NCBI RefSeq assembly: GCF_002954455.1
Contig: NZ_MSCC01000004.1
Coordinates: 6,783-70,782, forward strand
Reading direction: 5' to 3'
DNA length: 64,000 bases
Source of the DNA: Photobacterium aquimaris
Lineage (GTDB): Bacteria; Pseudomonadota; Gammaproteobacteria; Enterobacterales; Vibrionaceae
The position numbers were made by a program, and so were the translations under genes. Under the pieces are notes generated by a model. That model saw only the letters and a program-made list of their open reading frames with translations, was not told the DNA's origin and searched no databases. This document shows, one piece after another, positions 44,197-53,953 of this stretch; the stretch's first letter is position 1; each line of letters starts with the position of its first letter.

Positions 44197-44721
44197 TTAA
44201 ACATCTATATCAATCGTTGTGCTTTTTCCATCACGACCACTAGCTTCAACTTTGCCAAAGCTACCGCAGTCTTTTGCTTTTGTGCAGCGTTCAACAGAGC
44301 GATATAACATGCTGTTTTCTACCGCGCCTACTGAGGCATAATTAATTTTGGTTACTGCAACATTAATATGCTGATTTCCATACGATCTTGATGATGTAAT
44401 AACGTAATCACCACCAAACGGGTTTGCCCCTCTACCATCATTATCAGTGCCACAAATTTCAATTGGCAATAACTGTTTATCGCACATACTGGCCACAGAA
44501 ATATCTTTATATGTGTATTGCGCTCCACGCCATACAGGGGCTTGAGAAATCATTACATCTAGCGCACTGTTTACACGATAAGTATCTAGTTGAGCGATAA
44601 CTTTTGGTTTAACTGCATTGCCAATAATGGCAAGAATTGCGATAACGACTAGGACAATCAATAACTCAATTAACGTAAAACCTTGCTCTTTATTTTCAAC
44701 TTTAATATTTGAACTTTTCAT
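44197..44721 (-). CDS. Type IV pilin paralogue of PilS
   Basis: 174 residues from the ATG at 44721: leader MKSSNIKVENKEQG, then FTLIELLIVLVVIAILAIIG. It shares with the upstream pilin the stretch DISVASMCD, QL, E(I/L)CG, NDG and NPFGGDY, so the two arose by duplication. It has an additional Cys pair near the end (RCTKAKDCGSF), absent in the other copy. Could be an alternative major subunit. Confidence 0.75.
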   Translation of the reverse strand: MKSSNIKVENKEQGFTLIELLIVLVVIAILAIIGNAVKPKVIAQLDTYRVNSALDVMISQAPVWRGAQYTYKDISVASMCDKQLLPIEICGTDNDGRGANPFGGDYVITSSRSYGNQHINVAVTKINYASVGAVENSMLYRSVERCTKAKDCGSFGKVEASGRDGKSTTIDIDV

Positions 44722-44749
44722 AACCAACACCAAAAAATTCGAAAAAAAA

Positions 44750-44768
44750 GGCGACTCATAGAGCCGCC
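44750..44768 (-). terminator. Terminator between the two PilS-like genes
   Basis: GGCGACTC-ATA-GAGCCGCC with one G-T pair, followed on the minus strand by a run of eight T. A leaky terminator here would set the ratio of the pilins. Confidence 0.75.
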
Positions 44769-44792
44769 ATTTTTGTTATGACCTATCTAAAA

Positions 44793-45320
44793 TTAGATAG
44801 TCATTGTGATTGAACCAGCAGTACCTTTCTTATCAGAAGATGTTGCAGGAGTACCATTAAACTTAGCTGAATCACCTACTGAATGGTCTTTCAATGTATT
44901 CGCAAGTTTCTTACCAATCGTACCAGGAACTTTAGTCATTGTTAGATCAATTAGGTTTGCGTCTTCTGCGTTAACAGTTAACGTGTAGTCACCGCCAAAT
45001 GGGTTAGTACCAACACCATCGTTAGCTGCACCACAAAGCTCTAAAGATAATTGACCAGAATCACACATGCTTGCTACAGAAATGTCAGCAAAGTTAGTTT
45101 TTGCGCCTTTCCAAGCAAGGGTTTCAGCAGAAATAGTGCTTACAGCGTTAGTTACTTGGTAAGTAGATACCATATCCATTACTTTAGGCTTAACTAGGTA
45201 GCCAACAAGACTAAGGATAGCGATAACAACTAATACAATTAGAAGCTCAATAAGAGTAAAACCTGATTGCTTGTTTACTACAGGGTTCATTTTTGCTTTT
45301 AGTTTTTGAGCGAAAGTCAT
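44793..45320 (-). CDS. pilS: Major type IVb pilin, PilS-like
   Basis: 175 residues. Leader of 19 residues ending QSG, then FTLIELLIVLVVIAILSLVGYLV with Glu5, the hydrophobic assembly helix. Two Cys (SMCDSG and ELCG) form the D-region loop start. Codon use is more GC and regular than that of neighbours, as for an abundant structural protein, and it has its own promoter region downstream of a strong terminator. Homologue in role of R64 PilS, the thin-pilus subunit. Confidence 0.85.
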   Translation of the reverse strand: MTFAQKLKAKMNPVVNKQSGFTLIELLIVLVVIAILSLVGYLVKPKVMDMVSTYQVTNAVSTISAETLAWKGAKTNFADISVASMCDSGQLSLELCGAANDGVGTNPFGGDYTLTVNAEDANLIDLTMTKVPGTIGKKLANTLKDHSVGDSAKFNGTPATSSDKKGTAGSITMTI

Positions 45321-45508
45321 TGCTTTATTCCGTTTTAAATAATGTAACGTTCGATAATCGAACTAAGAAAATGTAAATCAAACAACGTTTCATGTTGTTG
45401 TTTCGATGTGGTTATTTTAGGGAATATCTAAAAAAATCACGTTTTAGACTGCGAGTGCAAACAAACACCATAAAACAACTTTAAATCAGTAAGTTACAGA
45501 TATAAAAA
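45321..45508 (-). promoter_or_regulatory. Promoter region of the major pilin gene
   Basis: 188 bases between the terminator and the pilin start. AACAAC-GTTTCAT-GTTGTT (45381-45399 region) and a phrase resembling the transfer dyad (ACTGCGAGTGCAAAC near 45448) are candidate control sites, both weak. Confidence 0.35.
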
Positions 45509-45542
45509 AGGCACAATCACTCATTTAAGAGTCATTGTGCCT
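45509..45542 (-). terminator. Strong terminator after pilR
   Basis: AGGCACAATCACTC pairs with GAGTCATTGTGCCT (one mismatch) and is followed on the minus strand by TTTTTT. Confidence 0.85.
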
Positions 45543-45553
45543 AAAAACTTAAA

Positions 45554-46591
45554 TTAAAGTCCGATCATGTTTAATGCGCTTACACCAATAAATGTCACAA
45601 GAATCATACTGGCCGTATAAATCATTGAAAATGCTTGTAAAATAACGCCATATCTAGTCACTGCCGCATCTAACATTTTTTGGTGTTGCTGCTTGGACAT
45701 ATCCAGTACAAATCCAATCGAGCGACTGTTTTTGGACGTTAGAACCTCGATTCTGGCTAATTCTCCATCAGTTAACAAGCCAGTAGCCATAACTGAGCCT
45801 ATTGAATTATTTTTACCACTTCCTAATCGAGCAATCATTAATTCAATATGTGATTTTAAATAACCAGTCGTACATTTTTCTATTAGAGGCAAACTTGCAT
45901 TAGGTGCAATATTTGACTTAAACATTAATGAAAGACTACTCAATAATGTAGTTGCGTTATAAACACGATATTCTTTAAAAACGGGTAAGTTATCGAATTT
46001 TGAACGAAATTTACTTGTCTTACGTCCCAAGAACTTGCCCCAGAGGAAAAAGAACAAGCTGAAACCTATAACGTAATACGACGACTGGTATACAAACATA
46101 TAACCAATATCATAAGCAATCTTTGATACTGGCGACCAGTAACGTAAGCTCACTTCTTCTAACTTGGGTTCAAAAATGAAAAGAAACGCAGCTACATTAG
46201 CCGTAGTACCCAAAAATAACAGGAATAAGGAATACGCATTCGAGCCTAATATCTTTCCAATTATCCCTCCATTGTTTAGTGCATCTACCGCATTATCTAA
46301 TGCTTCATCTATTTTTCGATTAGATTCACCAGCACGAATAGCTTGAATAACAACTGGTGGAAACCACCCCTCCATTGCAACAGATAAAGGTTTAGAAGCC
46401 CTCATTTTTTCTAGCATGTAATTCGCAGGAATAGCCTGTTTTTTTGAACCAAACTTAACGACCTGTTCTAAATGCTCTTTTGGGGATAAATTACACCGTA
46501 ATGAAACCGCCATATCTGATACGAACTCAATTTGTATCTTTCGCTTAAAAGTACGTTGAGCAAACCATTCATTTGAAAACTTCTTAGGCAT
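45554..46591 (-). CDS. pilR: PilR-like inner-membrane platform protein (PilC/GspF family)
   Basis: 345 residues with the three membrane regions of the family: AYSLFLLFLGTTANVAAFLFIF, YMFVYQSSYYVIGFSLFFFLWG and AFSMIYTASMILVTFIGVSAL. Two GspF-type helical domains flank them (ANYMLEKMRASKPLSVAMEGWFPP and PLIEKCTTGYLKSH). It connects the assembly ATPase to the growing pilus. Overlaps pilQ by 8 bases. Confidence 0.85.
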   Translation of the reverse strand: MPKKFSNEWFAQRTFKRKIQIEFVSDMAVSLRCNLSPKEHLEQVVKFGSKKQAIPANYMLEKMRASKPLSVAMEGWFPPVVIQAIRAGESNRKIDEALDNAVDALNNGGIIGKILGSNAYSLFLLFLGTTANVAAFLFIFEPKLEEVSLRYWSPVSKIAYDIGYMFVYQSSYYVIGFSLFFFLWGKFLGRKTSKFRSKFDNLPVFKEYRVYNATTLLSSLSLMFKSNIAPNASLPLIEKCTTGYLKSHIELMIARLGSGKNNSIGSVMATGLLTDGELARIEVLTSKNSRSIGFVLDMSKQQHQKMLDAAVTRYGVILQAFSMIYTASMILVTFIGVSALNMIGL

Positions 46592-48290
46592 TAATGTTAC
46601 CCCCTAATGTTCTCATTTCATTAGCAATATCGTCATAACCAAATGACTGTTTCGTTGATGCATCCATATCATTGATAAGGCGACAAGCTTCATGTATATC
46701 AATAAGGCCAGCCCCGATTTTTTGAATAGCGTGATCGCGTGTGGTCATGTAGTTAACGGACTTCAAATAATCTTGAATACCAAGCAAATTACCATCTTGT
46801 ACAAGACGACGAATGGAGTTGTCCATTACCAAAATTTCAGCAATAACCGTCTTACCTTTAAGTCCTGTATAGCCACATTCCACACAGCCTTTATCATTTT
46901 TAAAGCGCAACTTATTGAGATCATTTTCACCAGCACAGAATGACTCTACCAACGCCAACTGTTCTGTCATATTTTCAAAACGCCACAACACATCTTTTTT
47001 ATTACGTTCTATCGCTAATTTTGTTTGCTGTAAAATTACTTCTTTATGTTCCTTGAGCTTATTAGAGCAATGAGGGCAAAGTTTATTGGCCAGTTTTTGA
47101 TTCAAGAATCCATTAAATGAATCACTATCAGCAACTTGTTCTGGACTCAACTTAAAGAACTTTATCAACATGGTGATGCAACCAAGCGCAGAACCGGTGT
47201 GAACTGTGCCAACAGCCATATGACCTGTACTTGCAAGGCGATAGAAAATAGATGCTGATAATTCATCACGGATCTCACCAAACATTGCTACATCAATATC
47301 CTGACGTAATAATCGTTTACCAAAATCGGCAAATGAACCACGGTAAATGTCGTATTCATCTTTCGTACCATCCATATCAATCTCAGTTTGAGAGAATTTT
47401 GAGTTAAGCCATTCAACTGGATCTTCAAGAGTGTGTACGTTGATATTGTTTGGTAGTACATCAAGGAATGACATAAGCGTTGTCGTTTTACCCGAACCAG
47501 TTTGACCACTAATTAACAGGCCACCGTAGGGCATGTTCATTAGCTTCATTAACTGTTTAATTTGTTGCGGTAAGAAACCTAGTTCGTGCGGAGTAAGAAC
47601 GGTATCACTGTACGGATCAAGACAACGTAAGTTAATTTTCGCACCGCCTTTAATTGGCATTGTAGAAGCACGATAGTTACGTAACTTGCCCCCCACTTCC
47701 CAACTAAACCGGTTTTCATCTGGTACGGACTCATAAAATGAACCACTTGAACCCTCTGACGCTAAAACTTGGAAAACTTGGTTGCCAAGAGATACACCAT
47801 AATCACGGTTACGCATAACTTTATGTAAGCGAACTAAGCCACTAGAGCTACGGCCTCGAACAAGAGTACCATTCGACATAATACTGATATGAATATCAGC
47901 AACACGCTCTTGATAAGCCACGTTCAATAGCTCATTGAAGTCAATTGCAACTAAAGACTGTTCTTCTGAGTGTTCAGTCGAGCCACCCAATGATTCAGTA
48001 ATATCCGATAGCAACATATCGTCAGGTAACTGCAAAACCTGCTCAATTAGTTCTGCCGTTACCAGTTTGATATAAGGAATTTTTCCCGTTTCTTCGATAT
48101 AAAAATCAAGAAGTTCATCAACAAACGGTGCAGAGAGATCGCGTGTAAAAATAGTGCCACCACGACTAAGGTAAGCCATTGTGCTTTCTTTACAGCGTAT
48201 TAGAAGTTCTTCGTCACGGTAAGCATAGCGGTCGGATGGGAGTAACTCTGACAGTACAAAAGTTTCTAGTGTTGCGTTAGATTCAGACAT
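46584..48290 (-). CDS. pilQ: PilQ-like pilus assembly ATPase (PilB/GspE family)
   Basis: 568 residues. Walker A GQTGSGKTTT near 267, Asp-rich THTLEDPVEW after it, Walker B VAMFGEIRDE near 338, then the HMAVGTVHTGSALG His box. A tetra-Cys zinc motif has CPHC near 408 and CVECGYTG near 473. This hexameric ATPase powers extension of the thin pilus. It follows a terminator, so it begins a separate transcript with pilR. Confidence 0.92.
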   Translation of the reverse strand: MSESNATLETFVLSELLPSDRYAYRDEELLIRCKESTMAYLSRGGTIFTRDLSAPFVDELLDFYIEETGKIPYIKLVTAELIEQVLQLPDDMLLSDITESLGGSTEHSEEQSLVAIDFNELLNVAYQERVADIHISIMSNGTLVRGRSSSGLVRLHKVMRNRDYGVSLGNQVFQVLASEGSSGSFYESVPDENRFSWEVGGKLRNYRASTMPIKGGAKINLRCLDPYSDTVLTPHELGFLPQQIKQLMKLMNMPYGGLLISGQTGSGKTTTLMSFLDVLPNNINVHTLEDPVEWLNSKFSQTEIDMDGTKDEYDIYRGSFADFGKRLLRQDIDVAMFGEIRDELSASIFYRLASTGHMAVGTVHTGSALGCITMLIKFFKLSPEQVADSDSFNGFLNQKLANKLCPHCSNKLKEHKEVILQQTKLAIERNKKDVLWRFENMTEQLALVESFCAGENDLNKLRFKNDKGCVECGYTGLKGKTVIAEILVMDNSIRRLVQDGNLLGIQDYLKSVNYMTTRDHAIQKIGAGLIDIHEACRLINDMDASTKQSFGYDDIANEMRTLGGNINA

Positions 48291-48372
48291 TTCTATATCC
48301 AGTATTTGAGATTGAAACTATGGTACGCTCAGATATAAAAACGACTCGATTTAGTATGCCAGCCAAAAAAAA

Positions 48373-48396
48373 CCGGATAACATTACTGCTATCCGG
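48373..48396 (-). terminator. Terminator between pilP and pilQ
   Basis: CCGGATA and TATCCGG around ten bases with a T-run on the minus strand. Confidence 0.8.
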
Positions 48397-48423
48397 CTTA
48401 TAGTTAGAAGTTTAAAATTTGTA

Positions 48424-49125
48424 TTATACAGATTTACATTTTGAAGAATTTTTCTTACCCGTTTCGCGGTAACAAACTTGCTTATCTGTAATATTAGTTA
48501 CGCGATATTGAGTACCATCAATTGCACCACCGATAGCCACACGTTGATTTTCACCATTAACATTTAATACTGCATTGCGCGTACCGTTTACTTTCATGGT
48601 CATAACGACATTAACAGACGACGCATGATCAGTGTGAACTAAAGCTGCTTTACTTAAATCAGCGTCATTTGAATAAACGCTATTGGTGGTGGAAATTGGC
48701 TGGCTTGATGCCATACCAAAATCATCAATAGCTATACCACTATCCATCGACTCACGTTTAACTTCAATTTGCTTACGCTGCAACTGCATTACAACAAGGT
48801 TTGACTGTGCGATTGAAGCATCAAGTTTTGCATTTGCAACGTCATGTTGCTTTTGTGAAAACTGGTTATTGAATACCTCAAGGTTCTTAACTTGAGCAGG
48901 TAAAATCATTGGAGCATTAACAGCATCCGGTGCTTGCACCTTTTCAATAATCGTAGTTGTCGCATGTTCAGATGATGAAGAACTATCACTGTATCCATCA
49001 CTATCGCTGTCCATTAAAAAGAATGCAGCACCAGCAACAACAGCACCTATAATACCAATCGCTAGTAATGGATTAATTTCTTTTGGTTGATTCTTATTGT
49101 TACTTTTCTTTTTGTTTTTGCTCAT
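48424..49125 (-). CDS. pilP: PilP-like pilus assembly protein
   Basis: 233 residues: basic N-terminus (MSKNKKKSNNKNQPKE), one membrane span (LLAIGIIGAVVAGAAFFLM), a coiled region, and a C-terminal beta domain ending QYRVTNITDKQVCYRETGKKNSSKC, the typical PilP end. It bridges inner-membrane PilO and the secretin. Overlaps pilO by 26 bases. Confidence 0.8.
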   Translation of the reverse strand: MSKNKKKSNNKNQPKEINPLLAIGIIGAVVAGAAFFLMDSDSDGYSDSSSSSEHATTTIIEKVQAPDAVNAPMILPAQVKNLEVFNNQFSQKQHDVANAKLDASIAQSNLVVMQLQRKQIEVKRESMDSGIAIDDFGMASSQPISTTNSVYSNDADLSKAALVHTDHASSVNVVMTMKVNGTRNAVLNVNGENQRVAIGGAIDGTQYRVTNITDKQVCYRETGKKNSSKCKSV

Positions 49126-50410
49126 GCTCTAGCTGTCCAGTTAGTTTGTATTTTTGGGAAATAGTGTAATTACCAAGTTCTTTATTGTGTTTGACGACTA
49201 AACCAACAGACTCAATAGGAACATGGGCAAGTTGATCGTAAAACGCTTTGATCTGAGAAAGGTCTAAATATTGACCTGTAATCTGACCTGCCATTACGCG
49301 ATAATTTGTTTTCTTCGCATTACTTTGGAGCGTGACCTTAGTGAATCCTGAATGGACAGCTAGATCGCTCAATTGTGCGTAGTTCATTTCCGTGTCGATG
49401 ATGTAGCGTTTAAATGCGCTCATGTAATCATCTTTGTACTTAGGAATGTTCAAATTAATCGTGTAAGTAGAACCTTTGATATTCAACTTATCTTCTGAAT
49501 TATCACGTACCCACGTAACCAACTCAGTCAAAGGTGCATGATTAAACTTAGGCTTTAGCGTTAACTTAAACGCTCTACCCTTAACCTCTGCAGAACTAAC
49601 TTCCCATGATGGAATATTGCTGTATTGCCCAATTTTGCCAATTACAAAATTAACATCTTGAGTAACATGAACACCTTTAATATCGTTTCGATACGCCTTA
49701 TAAGGATCTTCAACAACACGATTTACAATTTCCCGTTGTCTCTCTAACTTAGCTGTTTCATAAGCGGTATATGCAAGGAATGAACAACCAATAACAAGAG
49801 CCGTTACTGAGGCAATGAATATTTTTTCCATGCCTGTTCGATAATATTGAGCGTTAGCTTGCGCTACTGTAATCGGTGAAAACTCAGTAACTTCGTTTTG
49901 TTGAATCGCGTCAGTTATTAATTCAACTTTGACATTAAGATCTTGTGATTCAATAAACGCATACAGACCTTTCCAAGCGTGTGTATCTGAAATGACTAGT
50001 GGCACTTCTAATCGCTCACAAAAGCGCATAGCGGTTGAAAGAACCGCATCTAAACGCCCTGACAAGTCAGCCTTAATCTCACCATTTTTTATTGCAACGA
50101 TGGTGACATTACAAAGCGAAATGTCAGTCTTTGGATTATCTATTACAGTATCAGCAACGTTAAACCACATTGCGACACAGCCATTCGCGTTAACATTTGA
50201 ACGCAACCACTTAAATGCTATTAAATCAGCATATAACGGCATTACAACGCCACTTTCAATCTCTTTCTCGTCACTAATAACAGACGTAACCAGTACGGAT
50301 TCATTTGTTAATTTAATGATTGAAGCATGATCCGCATCCGAAGAAATAGCTTTACGAATGCGAAAATTTTGAAAGGACGGACTATTTACATAATCACGTA
50401 TCAGTTTCAT
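49100..50410 (-). CDS. pilO: PilO-like pilus assembly protein
   Basis: 436 residues: a cytoplasmic PilM/actin-like N-terminal half, a single span (KIFIASVTALVIGCSFLAYTAYE) near residue 195-215, then a periplasmic half of coiled coil and ferredoxin-like strands. The order N-O-P and the plan match R64-type PilO. It starts 10 bases after pilN. Confidence 0.75.
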   Translation of the reverse strand: MKLIRDYVNSPSFQNFRIRKAISSDADHASIIKLTNESVLVTSVISDEKEIESGVVMPLYADLIAFKWLRSNVNANGCVAMWFNVADTVIDNPKTDISLCNVTIVAIKNGEIKADLSGRLDAVLSTAMRFCERLEVPLVISDTHAWKGLYAFIESQDLNVKVELITDAIQQNEVTEFSPITVAQANAQYYRTGMEKIFIASVTALVIGCSFLAYTAYETAKLERQREIVNRVVEDPYKAYRNDIKGVHVTQDVNFVIGKIGQYSNIPSWEVSSAEVKGRAFKLTLKPKFNHAPLTELVTWVRDNSEDKLNIKGSTYTINLNIPKYKDDYMSAFKRYIIDTEMNYAQLSDLAVHSGFTKVTLQSNAKKTNYRVMAGQITGQYLDLSQIKAFYDQLAHVPIESVGLVVKHNKELGNYTISQKYKLTGQLEHEQKQKEK

Positions 50411-50419
50411 GTGCCGACC

Positions 50420-51919
50420 TTAAATTAAATGTGCAGTTAGCAAGACCATTGTTTGTGTATATTGATCTTTACCACCATTACCGCCAAGGTACGGGTTATG
50501 GAACGATTCATCTGATGATGCTTTAGCTGATTCCTGATTGTAACCAGTCAAGATAAGTGTTTGGCCATCTAATAGCGAAGCAGACTGATTGAAACTATTT
50601 TCGTCCATTTGAGGTGATGTTAATTCAGCCCCTTGGTACTTAAACGTTTTAAACTGACCCTGCTCTGAAACCGTGCCACTAAATTGAAGCATAATTTCAT
50701 CTTCGACCACTTTAACAAGTGAGCGCATTGAGAAACCAGTAACAATAACTTTTTGTTCGATACTTGAGATAACACCATCGCTAACGTTGCTATCACCAAT
50801 AGCACCAACACCAACACTTGCTGCATACGCTTCTTTATGTACCGAGTTTATCTCACCGACTTGGTTGTTCAGAGCCGTAAGACTTGGTTCTGTGCTTACA
50901 GAAACAACACCCTGTTGACGTAGAGCCTCAATGAACAATGAAGTACCAGCCATTGAGCCATTTGTAGATGTTGCGCTAAATTTGGCAAGGTTAGTCAGAC
51001 CAGATACCGCAGAACTTGAACCACCACTAGAGAAATTCAGAACACCATCTGTAGCTTTCTTAACAAGATCTAGATCAACGTTAAATGAGTTAGCGTTACG
51101 TGATGTGAAAACAACAATTTTCGCATCCACACGTACCATTTGCCCCATTTCTTTATTTATTTCAATAATATACTTACCAATGCGCTTAACACTTGCTGGC
51201 TTACCAGTAACAGTTATTGAACCAGTTGCCTCATTAAGTGTTACTAACGAGTCACCACCAATGTTCTTGATCGTTTTAACAATATCTTTAGTTGGATCAA
51301 CTTTGTTAGCTTCAATATTGGAGAACTGATCGGAATCAGACGAGAACATACCGCCTGTCTCACCACCACTGCCAGTTAAATCCGAACCCGTTTTTTTACC
51401 AATCAAGAAACTGTTAGTACCGGCAAATTTCATCAATGGGAAAGACTTGGTAATCTCAGCGTTAATAGAAATTGCTTCACGTTCGCTAGTGTCAATTTCA
51501 TAGCCAGTTTTAGCTTCAATCGCATGAAAGACTTCTGAAAGAGAAGCCCCTTTCTTATTTAATGTGATTTGCTGATCTAACTTCGTTTTATTACCCCAAA
51601 CAAAAGTAAGACCCGTACTTTCGGAAATCTGATCCATTACTACTTCTAATGGAGCTTTCTTCACATTGATAGATACAGTAAATGAATCGACCCAAGACGG
51701 CTTAAACTTAACAGGTAGCGATGCTGCAAGGTTTACTGGCGGCTGTTCAATAAAGTTAGATTTAGCAGCCAAACGTGCTTTATCAACCATGCCGCCCATA
51801 ACTTCTGCTTTGTTTTGCTGCACTAAGTAATCAGTAGATCCACAACCAGTAAGAACAGTAGAACTACCAGCAATTAAAGCTAAAGTTAATGCTGATTTAA
51901 TGAGTTTATTGTTAGTCAT
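50420..51919 (-). CDS. pilN: PilN-like secretin lipoprotein
   Basis: 499 residues with lipobox TVLTGC (Cys26). An STN-like domain around 75-140 (SISVNIKKAPLEVVMDQISESTGLTFVW type), then N-domains, then the secretin barrel from about 250 with VSVSTEPSLTALNNQVGEI and the C-terminal DGQTLILTGYNQ. It forms the outer-membrane pore for the thin pilus. Co-transcribed with pilL (10-base gap). Confidence 0.88.
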   Translation of the reverse strand: MTNNKLIKSALTLALIAGSSTVLTGCGSTDYLVQQNKAEVMGGMVDKARLAAKSNFIEQPPVNLAASLPVKFKPSWVDSFTVSINVKKAPLEVVMDQISESTGLTFVWGNKTKLDQQITLNKKGASLSEVFHAIEAKTGYEIDTSEREAISINAEITKSFPLMKFAGTNSFLIGKKTGSDLTGSGGETGGMFSSDSDQFSNIEANKVDPTKDIVKTIKNIGGDSLVTLNEATGSITVTGKPASVKRIGKYIIEINKEMGQMVRVDAKIVVFTSRNANSFNVDLDLVKKATDGVLNFSSGGSSSAVSGLTNLAKFSATSTNGSMAGTSLFIEALRQQGVVSVSTEPSLTALNNQVGEINSVHKEAYAASVGVGAIGDSNVSDGVISSIEQKVIVTGFSMRSLVKVVEDEIMLQFSGTVSEQGQFKTFKYQGAELTSPQMDENSFNQSASLLDGQTLILTGYNQESAKASSDESFHNPYLGGNGGKDQYTQTMVLLTAHLI

Positions 51920-51928
51920 GTTCTTACC

Positions 51929-53062
51929 CTACTTTGCATCAACAATGAAAATTTCTTTAATAGATGCGACCAACTGATGTTTGATCTTCGTATCATATGG
52001 TTGAAGCATTTTTGTAAGAACTGCATCAATATTATTTTCAGCAACTACAGGGTAATCAACACTGATTGGGTAATCTTGTGCTGCTAACCAACCGCGTTTT
52101 TGATCTAATTTCCAACCAAATTGTTTCGCAAGGTTTTCGATATTGGTACTTAAACGTCCGGCAGTCATATTGTATAGCGCAACGTTATCTGCACCATGTA
52201 AGTGGAAAACAACCTGCTTAGAACCAGGGAATATTTTAGCATTGACTGTTTGGCCGCCTAACTCTGTTAGCTTTGTAGCAACGTCATATACAAAATCATT
52301 TACTGATGCTGTATTTAACTCAAAGTTAGAAACCGCTTTAGAGTTTAAGCCCTTTGCGGTCTTGTCATTCAGCAGCCAAATGGGGCTATAACCAAATTTG
52401 TCTAATTGTTTAATTACAGCTAATGAAAGCATATTGCCACTATTTACCTGAATTGATTGTTTTAATGGCTGAATCTTAGTTACTGTCGTTACTGTTTTTA
52501 ATGATTCAGCACCAGTCATACGATTGTTGTCTAATGCCGGTTTTGTGTCTAGCGTAGCCTTGGTTGTAACTGATTTTAATGGTGTTTTTGTTTGTGTCTT
52601 AAAACCGTTACTGAAATTTAAAGGAGTGGTAATAAGAATTGGTTGGCTATCAACATTAATAGTTTCATAACCATGATTATTGCTCATGGCCGCCTTACCA
52701 TCACAAAGATTGTTAAGCGTTACTTTAATTGAATCAGCATTTGCGGTGGCTGCTAACTGAGGAAGTGCCGTATAAACACTATTAAGCGCGTCTTGAGCAT
52801 TACTTGTTGATTTAATTGTAACGTTTTTAGTAATACGTAATTTAGTTCGATCTATTTTCTTATCCCAATCAACCGTTTCGAGGTCATACATTTTTGCTAG
52901 GTAGTTTGTTTCTGTTTGTAATGACGCCCCTTTCTCAAACACAACAAGATCGTTTGAAACCTCTGCTACAGGGCTATTAGAAACAGAAGAACACCCTGTC
53001 ATAGCCACGATAGCAGTAGCAATAACACTGTTTAGTAATTTACGTTTTGGCATGATTCGCAT
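51929..53062 (-). CDS. pilL: PilL-like lipoprotein with TcpQ-type C-terminal domain
   Basis: 377 residues; lipobox AMTGC (Cys24 or so). The C-terminal part GRLSTNIENLAKQFGWKLD, then WLAAQDYPISVDYPVV, resembles the TcpQ/PilL domain that helps insert the secretin. First gene of the thin-pilus operon, as pilL is in R64. PilM is not found. Start may be 53062 or 53053. Confidence 0.7.
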   Translation of the reverse strand: MRIMPKRKLLNSVIATAIVAMTGCSSVSNSPVAEVSNDLVVFEKGASLQTETNYLAKMYDLETVDWDKKIDRTKLRITKNVTIKSTSNAQDALNSVYTALPQLAATANADSIKVTLNNLCDGKAAMSNNHGYETINVDSQPILITTPLNFSNGFKTQTKTPLKSVTTKATLDTKPALDNNRMTGAESLKTVTTVTKIQPLKQSIQVNSGNMLSLAVIKQLDKFGYSPIWLLNDKTAKGLNSKAVSNFELNTASVNDFVYDVATKLTELGGQTVNAKIFPGSKQVVFHLHGADNVALYNMTAGRLSTNIENLAKQFGWKLDQKRGWLAAQDYPISVDYPVVAENNIDAVLTKMLQPYDTKIKHQLVASIKEIFIVDAK

Positions 53063-53158
53063 CTATTTGTTATTAGTTGATGCAAGTAGGTTAAGTTACG
53101 TTTTTAAAACCACTCTAATTAGTGTGTAAAGCTCAAATTATTGATAAGTGAGAATGTA

Positions 53159-53719
53159 ATGATCAAAAAGAAAATAACAGCAACATTGTTTGCCTCAATG
53201 TTTTTATTTCCGTGCTTGAGTGTAAATGCAGAAAGTGGTGGTAATACTCATTCGATTTTGCAAACTACAAAATCAACTGCACTTCAACAGGTACTTACAT
53301 CATTTGGTGATATAGCGATTAAGATCCCTGCAGATAATAAAGAAATAAATAGCATCGTCATGCTGTACGACAATCAGTGCAAATACTGCAACGAGTTCCT
53401 AATAAACATACCCACTCTTACCTCTAATGGTATAACTGTATATGTCATGCCATTTTTAAATCATGGCACATACACCCCTGAGTCAAAATCAATGTATTTA
53501 GCATGGTCAACAAGCAAACCTCTAACTTCCTTACTTAGTAAACAGTTTCCAAGCCAGCCTGATCCAAAAATAGCAGAACGAATATTTGAATTTACCAAAT
53601 ACGCCCAGAACCAACTGAATGTAACAAAGACACCGTATCTTCTTTTAGAAAATGGAGAGTTTATTGATGGTTTTGTTTCGCCTTATAATTTAATTACTTA
53701 CCTAAAATCAGCCAGCTAG
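53159..53719 (+). CDS. DsbC-like periplasmic thiol-disulfide protein
   Basis: 186 residues from MIKKKI: signal peptide ending SVNA, then a thioredoxin fold with active-site CKYC (in YDNQCKYCNEF) and the cis-proline segment VTKTPYLLLENG. It lacks the long dimerisation domain of DsbC, so is closer to short TrbB-type proteins of transfer systems. It probably shuffles disulfides in the Cys-rich channel and pilus proteins. A transfer dyad lies within codons 32-38 of this gene. Confidence 0.8.
   Translation: MIKKKITATLFASMFLFPCLSVNAESGGNTHSILQTTKSTALQQVLTSFGDIAIKIPADNKEINSIVMLYDNQCKYCNEFLINIPTLTSNGITVYVMPFLNHGTYTPESKSMYLAWSTSKPLTSLLSKQFPSQPDPKIAERIFEFTKYAQNQLNVTKTPYLLLENGEFIDGFVSPYNLITYLKSAS
53254..53274. 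promoter_or_regulatory. Dyad operator candidate (GATTTTG-CAAACTA-CAAAATC)
   Basis: A perfect copy, 192 bases before pilL and inside the start of the DsbC-like gene. Its reverse complement agrees with the site at 38063 over 22 bases. Its place in coding sequence is unusual and suggests the pilL promoter lies within the DsbC-like gene. Confidence 0.65.
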
Positions 53720-53790
53720 CACCCATCTACTATGGACGAGTAAAAATAAAATTCATGACCAGTGAATGAAAGCCCTGATGCCAGAAACGA

Positions 53791-53840
53791 AAAAAGTGAG
53801 TTACTTTTAATCGAGTAATGATTTAAGTAACTCACTTTTT
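53791..53840. terminator. Strong bidirectional terminator
   Basis: AAAAAGTGAGTTACTT and AAGTAACTCACTTTTT, a perfect 16-bp stem with an 18-base loop. Confidence 0.9.
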
Positions 53841-53953
53841 TTATATGTATATAAATACAAACTCACCCAAACAAGCTATCTCTGAACGATGCAACAGACT
53901 TGCTCAAATTATGTGCTGCAGGTTAACGATGGATGTATAGCATTTGCATTTCT

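Noticed and set aside
45430..45470. A tenth dyad copy before the major pilin gene
   Set aside because: The resemblance (ACTGCGAGTGCAAAC) needs a 6-base spacer and poor arms, so it was not counted.
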